In this document: one piece after another, positions 11,420 through 22,699 of the stretch
Numbering within the stretch: the first letter of the stretch is position 1
How the letters are laid out: the number at the start of each line of letters is the position of its first letter
Assembly (NCBI GenBank): GCA_023897205.1
Contig: JAHWDD010000012.1
Location: forward strand, 62,001-126,000
Length of the DNA stretch: 64,000 nucleotides
From: Exophiala sp. HKRS030
Lineage: Eukaryota > Ascomycota > Eurotiomycetes > Chaetothyriales > Herpotrichiellaceae
Direction of reading: 5' to 3'
Notes under the pieces: model-generated
Databases searched by the model: none
The model's input: the letters and a program-made list of their open reading frames with translations, nothing else
What the model was told of the DNA's origin: nothing
Made by a program: the position numbers and the translations under genes

Positions 11420-11896
11420 ATGTCGAAAGAAGACGAAACAGAGTATGGCATCAAATCACGAGCGTCTTCGACAGAGCCTGAGGACAACAGCAATGCTAGA
11501 GAGCCTGGAAGCTCTTCGAAGAAGAACTCCAAAGTCGCCAAATCCAGGTTAACCGAGGATCAGAGAAATTTCAACCACAAAGATGCAGAGAACAAGCGCC
11601 GGACGGCTATCAGAGAACGATTCACCGAGCTCTCTCGTATGGTGCCTGGTGCATTGGGTCAGGAAAAGAGCGAGCAAGCCATGTTGAGCAAGACCGCCGA
11701 CTACTTGAGGGAAATGATGGAGGAGCAGCGAAAACTCGAGGCGATTGCTGACTCGCAAGGTATTCAAATTGATGACGCTGGACGTCTCAAGGATGAAGAC
11801 TATGGAGGTCCTAATTGGAGGCAACTGAACATGGAACAATACGAGGCCAGCAAGCAAATGAAAGAAGGTCCAAATAACAATGATAATAATGATTGA
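11420..11896 (+). CDS. Basic helix-loop-helix transcription factor, Ino4-like
   Basis: A single exon of 158 residues. The bHLH domain spans about residues 50-110: the basic region HKDAENKRRTAIRERF shows the His-Glu-Arg residues that read an E-box CANNTG, followed by helix 1, a short loop and helix 2 (LSKTADYLREMMEEQRKL). The N-terminus is Ser/Glu-rich and the C-terminus is Asn/Asp-rich. Size and basic region are closest to yeast Ino4 and its filamentous counterparts, which work as heterodimers. The partner and targets in this organism cannot be read from the sequence, so I give no symbol. Confidence 0.88.
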   Translation: MSKEDETEYGIKSRASSTEPEDNSNAREPGSSSKKNSKVAKSRLTEDQRNFNHKDAENKRRTAIRERFTELSRMVPGALGQEKSEQAMLSKTADYLREMMEEQRKLEAIADSQGIQIDDAGRLKDEDYGGPNWRQLNMEQYEASKQMKEGPNNNDNND

Positions 11897-12273
11897 ATGA
11901 AATACGACTGCATCTTGGCATGGACATTGTATCACTTGAGCAAACTGCTGGTCAGCCCTACTGCAGTCATTGGCAAGCTGCTGGTATTTTCTGTTGATGG
12001 AAGAGGCGTTCGCGGATATATCAGATGCGAAGTGCATTTGAACGGGAGGGCGTCGAGAACATTTTTCCAAGGGCCAATGATTTTGGAATGGAGAGCTCCA
12101 GTATGTCCTCCTCGCTGCCGCAACATGACAACGCGATCGCAGTGAAGGTCAAAGTAACGATCACATCGCCAAAACAAATCAACGTCTTCACCTGACGCGC
12201 CTGAAAACACTACAACACCCCATAGATTCTACTCAACGTTTCAATGGTTGAATATCAATAGTTCAATTCAGTC
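11897..12273. other. Intergenic, bHLH 3' flank and next promoter
   Basis: No gene and no clear motif. It serves as the 3' flank of the bHLH gene and the promoter of the large gene that follows on the same strand. Confidence 0.35.
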
Positions 12274-15200
12274 ATGTCTCTTCGTCGAAAGACCCATGGT
12301 ATCTCTGCAGACGTTCAATCAACCATGAACCCTGCGGGACTTCATATTCGGAGCACCACATTCAATACGCCTGTATCGAACTCCAGCAATGATCGTACTG
12401 CATCAACCTCTAAGATGGCAATCCGCGACACCGGGACGAGGTCACCTTCCCCTGTCACCGTTCAACCTCAATCTGTGTCTTTTGTGTCGTCTGAGCAAAA
12501 AGGAAAGAAGAAGGACTGGGTAGGAAGCGCCTCAAAGCGTCTTCGACTCCCAAAGCTACGCGAAAAGGCTAGCTCGACACAGGTTCAGGAAGCATTAATA
12601 AATTCTAAAGACACCACGCGGAAGCTCATTGTATGCCTTCTTCAACCATGGTGCCACCGACAATATTGACTAGATTCTAGATTGGATCAACGAAGAGCAG
12701 TGCCACAACTCCGACTCAAACTCAACGTCCACAGCAGAGCAAATTGGACCGCTCCGAGCCCCCCAAAAAGTCCTCCAGCCCAATCGACAAACCATTGCCT
12801 AGTCTTCCTGTTGCAATTGTCGACTACAAATCCCCTGTCCGCAGATCACTTATCGACTGCGCTGAACGCCCTTTGCGACGTTCAGTGTCTCCTCTAGATG
12901 GTGGACTATTAAACGAAGAAGTTTGGCCTTCAATGCAGCCTTCAAATGGCACGACTACCACTTTTCCAGAACCTTGCAAAGGTCAGACCAAGCCAAGTTT
13001 GGGCGAGAGTATTATCGATGGTCTTCGAAGCCTGAACCTGCAAGACAATGAAGATATAACAGACAATAAGTACTCGGCCGTCGACTTTGAAAATCCTCTT
13101 ATCAAAAAAGACTTCAACTCCCAAGCTTCAGAGAAAAATACGCACTCACCTTTAAAAGTCTGTGACAATGACTCTAACCGCCCACTATCGTCGAGTCAAT
13201 TGCCAAAGCCACGCGACTCAATGTTGCATTCTCTTAGACGACACAACGAGAACCCTGTCATTCGCCAAACAAAGACCTCGGCTATGAGACTTCAGAATGC
13301 GATGGGGAAGAGAACCTGGAGCTCTGGTGAGAAGAGTGAGGCCAACGAAGATGCCCTTTCGTCAATTCAAGAACACCCAAAACTATTGAGCAAATCCAAA
13401 CAGATTCATGGCTATGTGCCAGGTCCGATTCGATCTGCGTCCCGAGGCCGACATGCAGTCACAGTCCGTGGCTCACCTTACATCATCCCTTCTCGTGCCC
13501 CTTCAAGAGCGAACACGGCATCGCCTGCTAATCAGCAAGAAATGAACTTGGCGGATCAAAGCATGATGGTGTCCATCGGTCTACAGACTCCTACTTCGAA
13601 TGGTCTTGACAATTCTGGACGAAAGGTATCTACTGCAAGAGATGGTTCCAGACAAAGCTCACTCCCGATTCCGAGCCGTTTGAAAGATGAACGAGCAAGC
13701 GCGGGTAGAGCGAGTGTCTCTCCTCAACAACAATCCCCTCCGGACGAAACATTGAAGTCAGCAGAGAGCCGAGAAATCGAGGAAATTCGCGCCACAGCAA
13801 CTGATCCTGCAAATTCTCAGTCATCTGACCAATCTCCAACTGTTGAAGATAGCTGCATTGATCTTCGAGATGCGTTGTCGTCGCCTGTGCCACAAGATCA
13901 AAACTCAGCAGTACGCAGAACCGACAATTCTCACAGCTCAACACGTGGCTATGATGCCCATGGTGGTTTTCGTCTCAAACATCTTGGCAATGGACTGCTT
14001 GATGGTCCGACACTGCGTATCAACGACTCTGCAAGTCGTATATTGCTAGGTACCGACGAGACAGCAGCCACCAGCGCAGTTGCTCTACCTCCACGCTCCA
14101 GCGTCACAAACCGCCGCAAAAGAAGTGCTCCAGAACTCAGTCAGCGTAAGGACCAAAAGATTAGCAGCCGGCCTACCAGTGCTCTTTTCGACCGTCCCCT
14201 GTCATTCATCGCGAGAAACATTGCTGATCGTACAAGTGAAATCAAAGTACTTGACGATGATGAAGTGCGCAAATTGATAGGCGAGGGTAGCTCTCCATCG
14301 AAATCTGAACCGGCAGAGCTGCCTGGGAGTGATGTGGTGTTCGTCTGTGATTCAAGACCTAGTTCACTCATTGCGAAACATGTGACACAGGATTCTTGGG
14401 AGAATCAAAAAAGCCCACTCCACGTACAGTGTGACTGGCCTGGCAAAGACTTTGCAGAGTTCAATCTCTGTCCAAGTCCTGATCGATCCCCTCCGAAAGC
14501 CAAGGAGCCCTCGCTCTCCAAAAATGGCGACTCTAGTAAAAGCAAGTCTTCAATCTACACGGATGCCGAACCACCAAAAACGGGCTCGGCAAGTATCAAG
14601 TCGATCACATCCAGGCCATCTACTATTGCCCTACGTGCACCACCGAGCAAGGAGATTGCGCCTTTTCTGTTTCAGAATGCCGGAAATCTGGAAAAGAAAG
14701 GCAAGGAACCTGTTCGAAAGGTGTCTGCCCATTTGGATGTCCCTGGTAGTGCTGGCAGCGGCGACTCTACCGCGACATATCCACCACGGATCTCCTCCAG
14801 AAAACCAAAACCACCTCCGATCATTGTGTCGCCTCCACAGAATACCGGCCCAACAATCAGCATCCAGCCTCGTGCGTTGAATACTCGTGAAGTCGACCCT
14901 GATTCTCTCAAGAAGCCGAGAAATGTCAAAACCTTCTCTCAGAGTGTCAGTCCACACGCCGATTCGACAAAGGCTCGGAAGGCCGTCCACAAACTGGGAT
15001 ACGCCCCTTCTTCGAGCAGCAAGAAAGTCATTTCGAATATCCGAGGACTCTTTCACAAACGTTCCGTCGAGTCAGATACGACTACCAACGATAATGGGGC
15101 TGGTTCTTTCCGACACAGTCTCGTACCTAATCCTTTGCGAATAAATCCATCGGATGGTGCTGGCGGTGGGGTGGACTCTGACGATTCTCGAGGTCCGGAA

Positions 15201-15677
15201 CATGCTAGGACCCGTGCTGGTGCACGCAACTTGATCCGAAATCCATTCATCAGCCCAACCACGCCGTTCACCGCGACTGTGAAGCCGTCACCGTACCCTA
15301 GTAGGCTCCTCAGTAGTTCGTCGACGCAGCAGCGTGACAATGCTAAGGAGGACGGGAGTGCGGAAGAAGCAACGTCAATACCGCCCCCACTCCCTTCTCC
15401 AGCCGAGACACTCTCCAACGCCACGACTTTGACTCATTCTCTTTTGGACCTCGCTCACATAGAGACCGACCTGCAGCGAAAGAGCCATTTGATTCAGATG
15501 AGCAAATGCATGGTCGAGGTGGTTGGTGCTGCGCGAGATGCCGAAAAGGCAATGGAAAAGGCCAAGATGGAAGCTGCACGAGCAGAGGTCTCCTGGCTCA
15601 AGGTACAAAAGACCATGGGTGAGATGGTGGAGCATGTCGTCAAAGTTGATAGCTTGTCGAGAAGGCGTATCGAGTAA
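12274..15677 (+). CDS. Large Ser/Pro-rich protein of unknown function with C-terminal coiled coil
   Basis: Two exons (12274-12630, 12681-15677) give 1117 residues. I do not recognise the family. Almost the whole chain is rich in Ser, Pro, Arg and Lys with many SP/TP and RxxS motifs, so it is probably disordered and phosphorylated. A conserved-looking short block, VISNIRGLFHKRS, lies near residue 930. The last 80 or so residues (LLDLAHIETDLQRKSHLIQM and on) are heptad-like and charged, predicting a coiled coil. The layout suggests a cortical or cytoskeletal scaffold, but that is a guess. The 50-nt intron is needed to keep the frame open. The gene is intact, without internal stops. Confidence 0.8.
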
Positions 15678-16403
15678 CTCTGCCTCGAGCCTTGTGGATC
15701 GTCGTTTTAGGTGAAGTTGAAGATTGTACACGTCTTGAACTCCCACCGAGGCCCGGTTACTGGTTGGGCGAAAATTGCATGTTACGTGTTGGATCATCAG
15801 CAATGGAAAATAGAGAACGACACCTTCCGAATAGGTTGGCTTGTTCCTTCTATGGTCTTGGAAAAAGATATTCCCAGGCAGTGAGATTAAGAGTGCTTGG
15901 TTACCGTTGGGTTTTGGTTTGCTACTTTGGTTTACGATGGGGCTGACCGAGAAACTGGATACTGCTGAGTGATTGATGCGTTTTCCTTGAAATTTCTTTG
16001 GTTTTTTGGGATCAGTGGTCAAAACAAGCACGTCTTGTGTCCAACCGAATCGAAGGCCAGGGACATGGTATTCTTTTATTTTGTTTTTTGTCAGGCTTCA
16101 TCAATCTTTACGTGTGTGGATTAGCTCTCAAGAGACAAAACGAGCATGGAAATCTGCTTGGACGAAAAATAAAATGAGAACGCTCGATCTCGTCGAATGC
16201 AACGTAGCTTACGTATCTTGAAACGATCACTACTTGAAAGTACTCTGCTGTCAAGGACAATTCGCTGTTTATCCATCACTCTATACTCGATTCCATCAGT
16301 ATACCGCCCCCCCCCCCCCCCGTTCTCATCCCGCTTCACGATACCACCCTGTTTACTTTCTTGATCTTACGTCTATTAGTTCGTCCGTGCGACTTGTCTT
16401 GTC
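15678..16403. other. Convergent 3' region with a C15 run
   Basis: Between the 3' ends of two convergent large genes. It holds T-rich stretches and a cytosine homopolymer (listed separately). No gene is supported. Confidence 0.45.
16307..16321. repeat. Poly(C) tract, 15 bases
   Basis: Fifteen consecutive cytosines on the + strand, about 85 bases beyond the stop codon of the minus-strand gene. It probably lies in that gene's 3' UTR as poly(G). The exact length may be a sequencing artefact. Confidence 0.9.
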
Positions 16404-19400
16404 TCATCCCTGACTCTCTGCTATCTTCTTCCTCGCCAAAGCGGTGACGGACGACAGGGCTCTTGTCGACGCGATGGTCCGGTCCACCACCACGTCTTCG
16501 ACAGTCATTACGGGTGGCGTGAACAAGGTGGTGACGTCGAGCGACGTGGGTGTGTTTGTTGTTGCCGCCACCAACGACGCCCTCGCCGCCTCGACGGACC
16601 TAGTCAGATCCGTAACCGCGTCGCGCACTCCGTGGGCAGTTCGTTGTTCCAGGTGTCGAGCCCAAGCGAGCAAAGTGACGACGTAGTGTCTCGCGGCGGT
16701 CGCCGGGAGACCCAAGGCGTCCCCTACACGGGTGACGACCGACGACGGAATGGTCTGTAATCGTCTGACCAGAGCAGAGTCCGACAGTGCCGCCACCATC
16801 TCGTCAAAGTGACGGCCGAGTACGCCCCTGTCGGCGGACAAAATGTACGCCAACAGTCCACCCGCCATGGAACTCGCGACCAGCCATTCGCCGACGTGAT
16901 ATTCTCGGATCAAATTCATCGTGGAACCAATGTACGAGTCGTCCTCTGTTTGTCCTCGCAAGTCGCGTCGCCGCAATTTGGCGCGGACAATGGCATCTTC
17001 CAACGACTCGTTCGTACTGCGTCGTTGCAGCTGTGGCAAGTCGTCGCCAAGGTCTGGAAATCGTGTAGGTCTAGCTTTGGATGTCCATGCACAATAGACG
17101 TTTGTCGGTGCAAGTCGATTGTAATACGTTACGAAACAACCTCTTTCTGGACCTGGAGCTCTTTTGTCGGTACCGTTGCGTCGTCGACGACCGTGACGGT
17201 TGTTGTCATCCTCATCGTCCCCCTCAAAGACGTGATCTTTGGCCGACACACGAGCCATTGAAGCTCCCCATTCTGTGCCAGGAATAACTGGCAGGTCTTC
17301 AACCGCGGCACGACCTTCAGGGGTAGTTTGTAGTTCGTAAGGGAGCGGAGGAAAAACTTCATCTTCGTATTGTTCCCAGGTGAAAGTCTCCGGTGCGTCT
17401 GGGTCTTGATGTTCCATTTGGAACTTTTCCAATTCCAACCTGTTCTTACCGTGGGGGACGACCCCTTCAAGTCTGCACCAGCAGGTCATGTAGATGCGCA
17501 ACGTCGCGGGAGTAGTGTCCGCCGGGCACGTGGCGTTGCAGTGATCCGCATTGACACAGATATTGTCCGTCGAGTCTGCGATGTGGTACTCGGTCCCCTT
17601 TGAATAGGCTTCAACGAGGCGGATGATGGTACCGTCGATACCCGTGAATCGGATAGACAACGACAACCCGCCCATGTACTTAATCAAGGCGGTGAGATCG
17701 GCCTCTATGGCGCGTCCCGCGGACACCTTTCTGCTGTTCTCGCCAAAGTTTCGTGGACCGTGAGGGTGGAGTGGGTCGAAGATCGGGGGAGGAAGGATCA
17801 GTTCCAATTGTTCCATGATGTGAGACGCTAGTTCTGTGGCGTCCTTGTCGAGACTGACCGCGTACTTCGAAGGGAAGTAATTCTCGCTTGGGTCGGAGGC
17901 GGCCGCTGATGACGCTGGTGATGTTCCAGACGGAGCCCAGGGAACTGCTGCTGCTGCTGCTGCTGCTGCTCCTGGCAAGACCAGTGTTGGGATTGGTGCT
18001 GATGCTGCGGTGTTCTCTTCGACATTGTGAACATTCTCGTCAATGGAATACCAATCTTCCACCTTGTCAAATTTGAGTTCTTCGAGATACTCGGCTCGCA
18101 CTTTACTCCGAACAAAGGCATCGTATTTGAGGTAACTGCGATCAATCTCGGCCAACCTGTTGACTTTGTCCCGACCGAGACCGAAACCGGGGATCTTGAA
18201 GATGTTGTTCTTGAATCGCTCTCCTAGAACCCCATGGACAAAAGGCACGCGATGTTGCGGGGTTGTGAAGAACTCTCGCCATCCGCAGTGATTGGCGTCC
18301 ACGAGGAACCTGGCCATGTTGAAAAACGATCGATACTTTTGTTCGTCGAGTCGATGCAAGGGCCACTCTTCTTGCTGTTCTTCGGTCAAGTCGAAACTGA
18401 AATGCTTTTGGGAGAACCGCATGCATTTCTCCTGAAGACAAACAAAAAGCGCTGCGATCTCACCGAGTTCTAACTTTCTAGGCATGAGTACAATTTCTTC
18501 AAAAAGTCGATCGGCATCTGCAATTGTGAGATGATCATCATCCTGCTGAGGAGGAGGAGGAGGTTGCGTAGAGGAGGCGCGGGGCTTAGAAGATGATGAG
18601 CCTACAGCATGTAGTGTTGTATTTTCGAACCTTGGACGCTTGGGAGACCGAGAGAGACGACCATCACCATCACTGACTGGAGCAGGGCGCTTAGGTGACT
18701 TTGGCGAAGGTCGAGGACTTGGTGATGGCCTCGTGTGTCTTGTGCTCGGACTCGGACTTGCTCGTGGAAGTGGATCGTCAATCCGAGCCCCAGACGTTGC
18801 TGTGCGAAATATGTTGGGGTTGCTGCGGACGTCACCGGATGCTGACCGGCGTCTAGGATCTGGAGTGGCCGGTCTAGGTGAAGAAGCCTTCTTCACCTTC
18901 AAAGTGATCTTGATAGGTCTACGCTTTGGATTTCTTGGGTCGGAAAGACCTTCCTTTGGTGGTGGGTGTGTCTTTGCGGAGTCACCATCTTCAGGGATGG
19001 GTACAAAAGGTATCGGTGTCGGCTTTCTGATCGATCTCTTCGTCGACCGTGGTTTTCGAGTGGTTTTTACGGATGCTTCATCATCTGACTCGTCGCCACC
19101 AGGTCTATAAGCACCATCTTTGACCGGAGTCTTGAAAGGCTTTCCTCTCCTTTTCGGTGGGGTTTCGGCGTTGGGTTGTTGCTGCACGGGAGTTTCAGCT
19201 TCGTCGTCACTTGATTCAGTCGGATCTGGCCTAAAGGTCGCATCTTTCGGTGGACTCTTTTTTTTCTTCTTCTCTACCGCAGACTTTCGTTGGGCCTTTG
19301 ACGGGGTGGTGCTGGTGGTGGTCGATCTTTCTTTAGCTTGTGTCTTTTTGATACCTTTTGGCCTAGTCTTGCGAGATATTGTTGTGCTTCGGGACGTTGG

Positions 19401-19514
19401 TGTAGTAGACTTGCTTGCGGGCTTGTAAGGGGTCTGCTGAGGAGGATCAGTGTGCTCAGCCTGAGTGGCTCGACCTTTGCGAGGCCTCAATCTCTGGGCT
19501 ATAGGGTCATCCAT
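16404..19514 (-). CDS. Large protein of unknown function with basic disordered N-terminus
   Basis: A single exon of 1036 residues. I do not recognise the family. Residues 1 to about 320 are low-complexity: Lys/Arg/Pro/Ser/Thr-rich with repeated KRP and SPRP motifs, as in chromatin-associated or nuclear proteins. A folded part begins near DADRLFEEIVLMPRKLELGEI, with many conserved-looking aromatic and acidic residues and one cysteine group (CVNADHCNATC). An alanine run (AAAAAAAA, from GCT/GCC codons near 17950) splits the middle. Near the C-terminus, WLVASSMAGGLLAYIL is hydrophobic enough to be a membrane segment or buried helix. Localisation and role are open. Confidence 0.78.
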   Translation of the reverse strand: MDDPIAQRLRPRKGRATQAEHTDPPQQTPYKPASKSTTPTSRSTTISRKTRPKGIKKTQAKERSTTTSTTPSKAQRKSAVEKKKKKSPPKDATFRPDPTESSDDEAETPVQQQPNAETPPKRRGKPFKTPVKDGAYRPGGDESDDEASVKTTRKPRSTKRSIRKPTPIPFVPIPEDGDSAKTHPPPKEGLSDPRNPKRRPIKITLKVKKASSPRPATPDPRRRSASGDVRSNPNIFRTATSGARIDDPLPRASPSPSTRHTRPSPSPRPSPKSPKRPAPVSDGDGRLSRSPKRPRFENTTLHAVGSSSSKPRASSTQPPPPPQQDDDHLTIADADRLFEEIVLMPRKLELGEIAALFVCLQEKCMRFSQKHFSFDLTEEQQEEWPLHRLDEQKYRSFFNMARFLVDANHCGWREFFTTPQHRVPFVHGVLGERFKNNIFKIPGFGLGRDKVNRLAEIDRSYLKYDAFVRSKVRAEYLEELKFDKVEDWYSIDENVHNVEENTAASAPIPTLVLPGAAAAAAAAVPWAPSGTSPASSAAASDPSENYFPSKYAVSLDKDATELASHIMEQLELILPPPIFDPLHPHGPRNFGENSRKVSAGRAIEADLTALIKYMGGLSLSIRFTGIDGTIIRLVEAYSKGTEYHIADSTDNICVNADHCNATCPADTTPATLRIYMTCWCRLEGVVPHGKNRLELEKFQMEHQDPDAPETFTWEQYEDEVFPPLPYELQTTPEGRAAVEDLPVIPGTEWGASMARVSAKDHVFEGDDEDDNNRHGRRRRNGTDKRAPGPERGCFVTYYNRLAPTNVYCAWTSKARPTRFPDLGDDLPQLQRRSTNESLEDAIVRAKLRRRDLRGQTEDDSYIGSTMNLIREYHVGEWLVASSMAGGLLAYILSADRGVLGRHFDEMVAALSDSALVRRLQTIPSSVVTRVGDALGLPATAARHYVVTLLAWARHLEQRTAHGVRDAVTDLTRSVEAARASLVAATTNTPTSLDVTTLFTPPVMTVEDVVVDRTIASTRALSSVTALARKKIAESQG

Positions 19515-20015
19515 CTTCAGGTGAGTTCAAAAGATATAGTCTTTCCCTTACTTGTTGTCAATAATAAAGTGCTCCTTGAGAGAAAAAAAAGCAATAACAT
19601 GAAAGAAAAACCGTGAGACATGAAAAGAAGGTTGGGGAATTGTTCGCCATATAGCGCGATTGCAGACACGATTCTTGGGAAATCTCATGAAGCACCTGAA
19701 AGCGGCAGGATGGACAATGGAAAAGTGAAGTTAGCTGTTTTCAATCAGCACAGTACCATAGTCATTGTTGTTCATTGTTATTGACAGTCTTCCGCTTGTG
19801 TCAGTTCAGCAAACGAGACTAGAGAATTGTTTTGTTCTTGTCAACCTGTATAGATAGCATCGAAATGACAGGGTTCCTGTAGAGTGAAGGACACAGTTGT
19901 ACTCTCCGTACAGGTCTCATGTCCTCCTCTACCTAAAGCTTTGACCCAGCTGTCTCATTCCTGGTGACAGTCAATCATCAGAAGTCCGTTTGGATGTGGA
20001 GTATGGAACATGCCC
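19515..20015. other. Intergenic, no gene seen
   Basis: Upstream region of the large minus-strand gene and 3' flank of the RidA gene. I see only A-rich stretches and no recognisable element. Confidence 0.35.
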
Positions 20016-20576
20016 TCACAGATGTGCGATGCATTCAATCTCGACCTAGAGCAAATGTCAGTAGACTAGAAGTATCCAGACTTGCTCCTCGACGTCAACC
20101 TACATCTGTCTTGCCTGGGAGTTCCTTGACGCAAACGCACGTTCTGGCTGGCTTTGGGTCTGGAATGGTGTCGAGGACTGATCAATTGTCCGGATTAGTG
20201 AATGGAGTGTTGGAATGTTCCGAAAGCGCGGAGGATGCTACGCACAGACTTTGTTCATGGCAGCATAGTCGCCCATGTCGACAAGATAGATGTTCATCTT
20301 AACAATGTTCTGCAGGCTGCTTCCAGCCTCCTCCAAGACATTCTTGATGTTTTCGAAGATTTGCTTCTGCTCGGAAGTTTAGCACTGGTCAAGAGTCAAT
20401 GCGTACAGGTGTTCACCCACGGTTCGGTCGGCCACAGACCCTTCAATCATCTTGCTGGTCTTTGGGTCCATTCCGACATTGCCAGAGCAGTAAACAGTAC
20501 CGTTGTGGACGATCGCCTGGGAGAACAATGGGGACTTGATGCCCTTGTCAGAGTTAATTGGTTGTTTCGGAGCCAT
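20016..20576 (-). CDS. RidA (YjgF/YER057c/UK114) enamine/imine deaminase
   Basis: Five short exons (20421-20576, 20246-20366, 20104-20177, 20016-20045, read right to left, with small introns) join in frame to 126 residues. Only 65 codons are open without splicing. RidA hydrolyses reactive enamine/imine intermediates released by PLP enzymes such as threonine dehydratase, giving 2-oxo acids and ammonia. The family pattern is complete: SPLFSQAIVHNGTVYCSGNVGMDP, NVLEEAGSSLQNIV, DMGDYAAMNKV, PKPART with the catalytic Arg104, and the C-terminus DVEIECIAHL. No mitochondrial presequence is seen, so the cytosolic form is likely. A PLP serine/threonine-type enzyme lies 9 kb away, but linkage is loose. 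Confidence 0.9.
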
Positions 20577-21112
20577 TGTTTCGAGAAATTTCAGTCTAAT
20601 AGGGCTACTTGACGGAATGTGAGATCGAGATGAAGAATTAACGAAAGATCAAGCTCTGGATTCCAACGAGAAAGTAGAGAGATGTATCCTTTTTCTCTCA
20701 CATTTCATTATTAATATACTACGCCTTTTGAGTCGACGGAGAAGAGCGATGTCGAGAAAACGGATATTGTCGTCGTCCTATTTCTTGGTGTTGATGGTCT
20801 AGTGGAGCAGCTCATAGTCTAATAGGGCTCAGACGCCCCTAAAGAAGGGAGGTCTAGGCGTGAACATTGTTAAGCAAAGGCCTGCTACGCAGTTACCTTA
20901 CCTAACTATAGGGAATGACGGAGTACCCCTACAATAATGAATAAGAGCCCAGAGCCTCGTTACTCGCAGCCTTATGAAATCCAACCTCAAATAACTCAGA
21001 CAACATCTGAGTATCTCATCATTTCTATCCTCATCATCACAAGCAACCGATCGTGTCCGTCTACACTGACAACTCCAGGACAATCGCACCAATAACCCTT
21101 CAACAACCATCG
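20577..21112. other. Intergenic, RidA promoter side
   Basis: Promoter of RidA and 3' flank of the next minus-strand gene. It contains one ACGGAGTA near 20918. A tRNA-like GGTCTAGTGG near 20795 has no T-arm partner, and no gene is supported. Confidence 0.35.
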
Positions 21113-21886
21113 TTACCAATCATGACGCCTATGATGCACCCTCCGACGATGGTGATCTCTCTCACGGCGATCTCGATCGCGCTCTCGCTCATGTTGTCGA
21201 CGTAAATCTCGCACCATTTGTTCGGCAACCCTCATTCTCTCCTGTACTCTGCGCTCGACGTCCCTACGCTCTTCGGCCTGATTTCGTCGTCCTTCGTTCT
21301 GTTGCATCCGCTCCACAGCATCCCGTATCTCTTGCAACTGTCGCTGCGGATCACCAACTCCTCGACCATTTATTTCTGCGTCAGCAGCCAATGCCTGTTG
21401 GTACTCTTGGATTCTGTCCCAATACCGCACGTCGATCGCATTGATCTCGGCGTTGAGCTCCCCCATACGATTCTCGAATCTCTGTGCTCTGAACTGTTCG
21501 AGCTCTTGCAGGTCATTTGCGATCACTCGGTCGATGTCGTGAGACTGCGCCGGTGCCGGTGCATCGTCGACATGATGATACCGCCACGGGCCAGGGTGTA
21601 GTTCACGCTCTCGAAACCCTGCGTACTGTCGGGCAAGGTCGCGCCCATTGTCGTCGTCGCCGCCGTGACCGAAATCCAACATTGGTCGGTTCCGGTTGAC
21701 TGATCGAGTTACGTATGCAGACTCTGGATCGAGTCCGACGACCCTCAGAAACGTCCGGACAGTTCGAGAGTTTCGGCCTCGATAGTGTTCTTCTACAGGC
21801 ACCCAGTCAGTTCGCTTGCAAGGGCCCCAGCCACTGGTGATTGGTATACGTCGTCTCTCATAATGCCACTCGTCGTCCGCAGGCAT
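21113..21886 (-). CDS. Charged coiled-coil protein of unknown function
   Basis: One exon of 257 residues that I do not recognise. The first 100 residues are mixed and contain aromatic residues (WHYERRRIPI, GWGPCKRTDW). From about residue 120 onward the chain is a long stretch of Glu/Arg/Gln heptads with almost no glycine, predicting a coiled coil. It ends in an Arg/His/Asp-rich tail (RRERDHHRRRVHHRRHDW). Such tails occur in RNA- or nucleic-acid-binding scaffolds, but this composition alone proves nothing. The continuous frame and typical codon use make a real gene likely. A missed upstream exon is possible. Confidence 0.6.
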   Translation of the reverse strand: MPADDEWHYERRRIPITSGWGPCKRTDWVPVEEHYRGRNSRTVRTFLRVVGLDPESAYVTRSVNRNRPMLDFGHGGDDDNGRDLARQYAGFRERELHPGPWRYHHVDDAPAPAQSHDIDRVIANDLQELEQFRAQRFENRMGELNAEINAIDVRYWDRIQEYQQALAADAEINGRGVGDPQRQLQEIRDAVERMQQNEGRRNQAEERRDVERRVQERMRVAEQMVRDLRRQHERERDRDRRERDHHRRRVHHRRHDW

Positions 21887-22699
21887 GGTGGATGGGTTGT
21901 CTCTACTCCTCTGAACTCTGTGTTTGTTGATGGAATAGAATATTGTTGTTCAGCCGAAATGTCCACAATGTCTACAATTTTGTCAGAAATGCGTCAAATA
22001 AATGGGATCTTATGTTACTGGGCCTTGATCTGAAGACGGGGATTACGGCCTGGGGGGTTTGAGTCGAAACATTACTTACTATCAATTGTTACACGAGCAC
22101 AACAGCACCAAGTTCAAGGCAACTTTTGACCTGTCGACAGCGAAGCATCCACTGACGACTCCTTTGACTCTGCAAAGGACGGGAGATGACAGCACGCAGC
22201 ACGCGGTTGACCTGTTGATAACTTTCCATGTTTTCCTCAAAACAGTCATTCAATGCCCACTTTGATTAACGAAAGAAGTCAACAATGAGGGTCGCATTGT
22301 GTACAATAATCGTCACTTGTTCGGCCACCGTCACCGTGTCATGTTGTACAGTGCCAGCTTTTTGCTGCCTTGCACATTAACGTGAGGTAAGTGTCTACCT
22401 GAAGGCAGTGCCAGCAGGTACATTGATTTCCTTTCATCCGAAGGTTCACCATTTCACAGAATTCATGCCAAGAGTAAAAAAGGACTTATCATTCCAGGTA
22501 GACGTATAAGTGACTTTGCAGCTCATGACGGGTCTCATCTCAACTCCTACAGAGCCTTTTCTCAATACACGACTGGTCTCATCTCAACTCATGCAACCAT
22601 GCCATCAGATCGGACAAATCATCGCCGTCATCATCAGTGAGTGTCCCCCGGATCCCCGTTCCCCGGACCAAAGATTTCTCTAATCTCTAGTCTGTGGCC
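21887..22699. other. Intergenic, no gene seen
   Basis: About 0.8 kb of promoter and 3' flank between two minus-strand genes. I find no coding frame above 70 codons with sensible composition and no RNA gene. Confidence 0.35.

Noticed and set aside
17880..18000. Trinucleotide repeat giving poly-Gln or poly-Leu in other frames
   Set aside because: In the real minus-strand frame it encodes an alanine run; the Gln and Leu versions are shadows.
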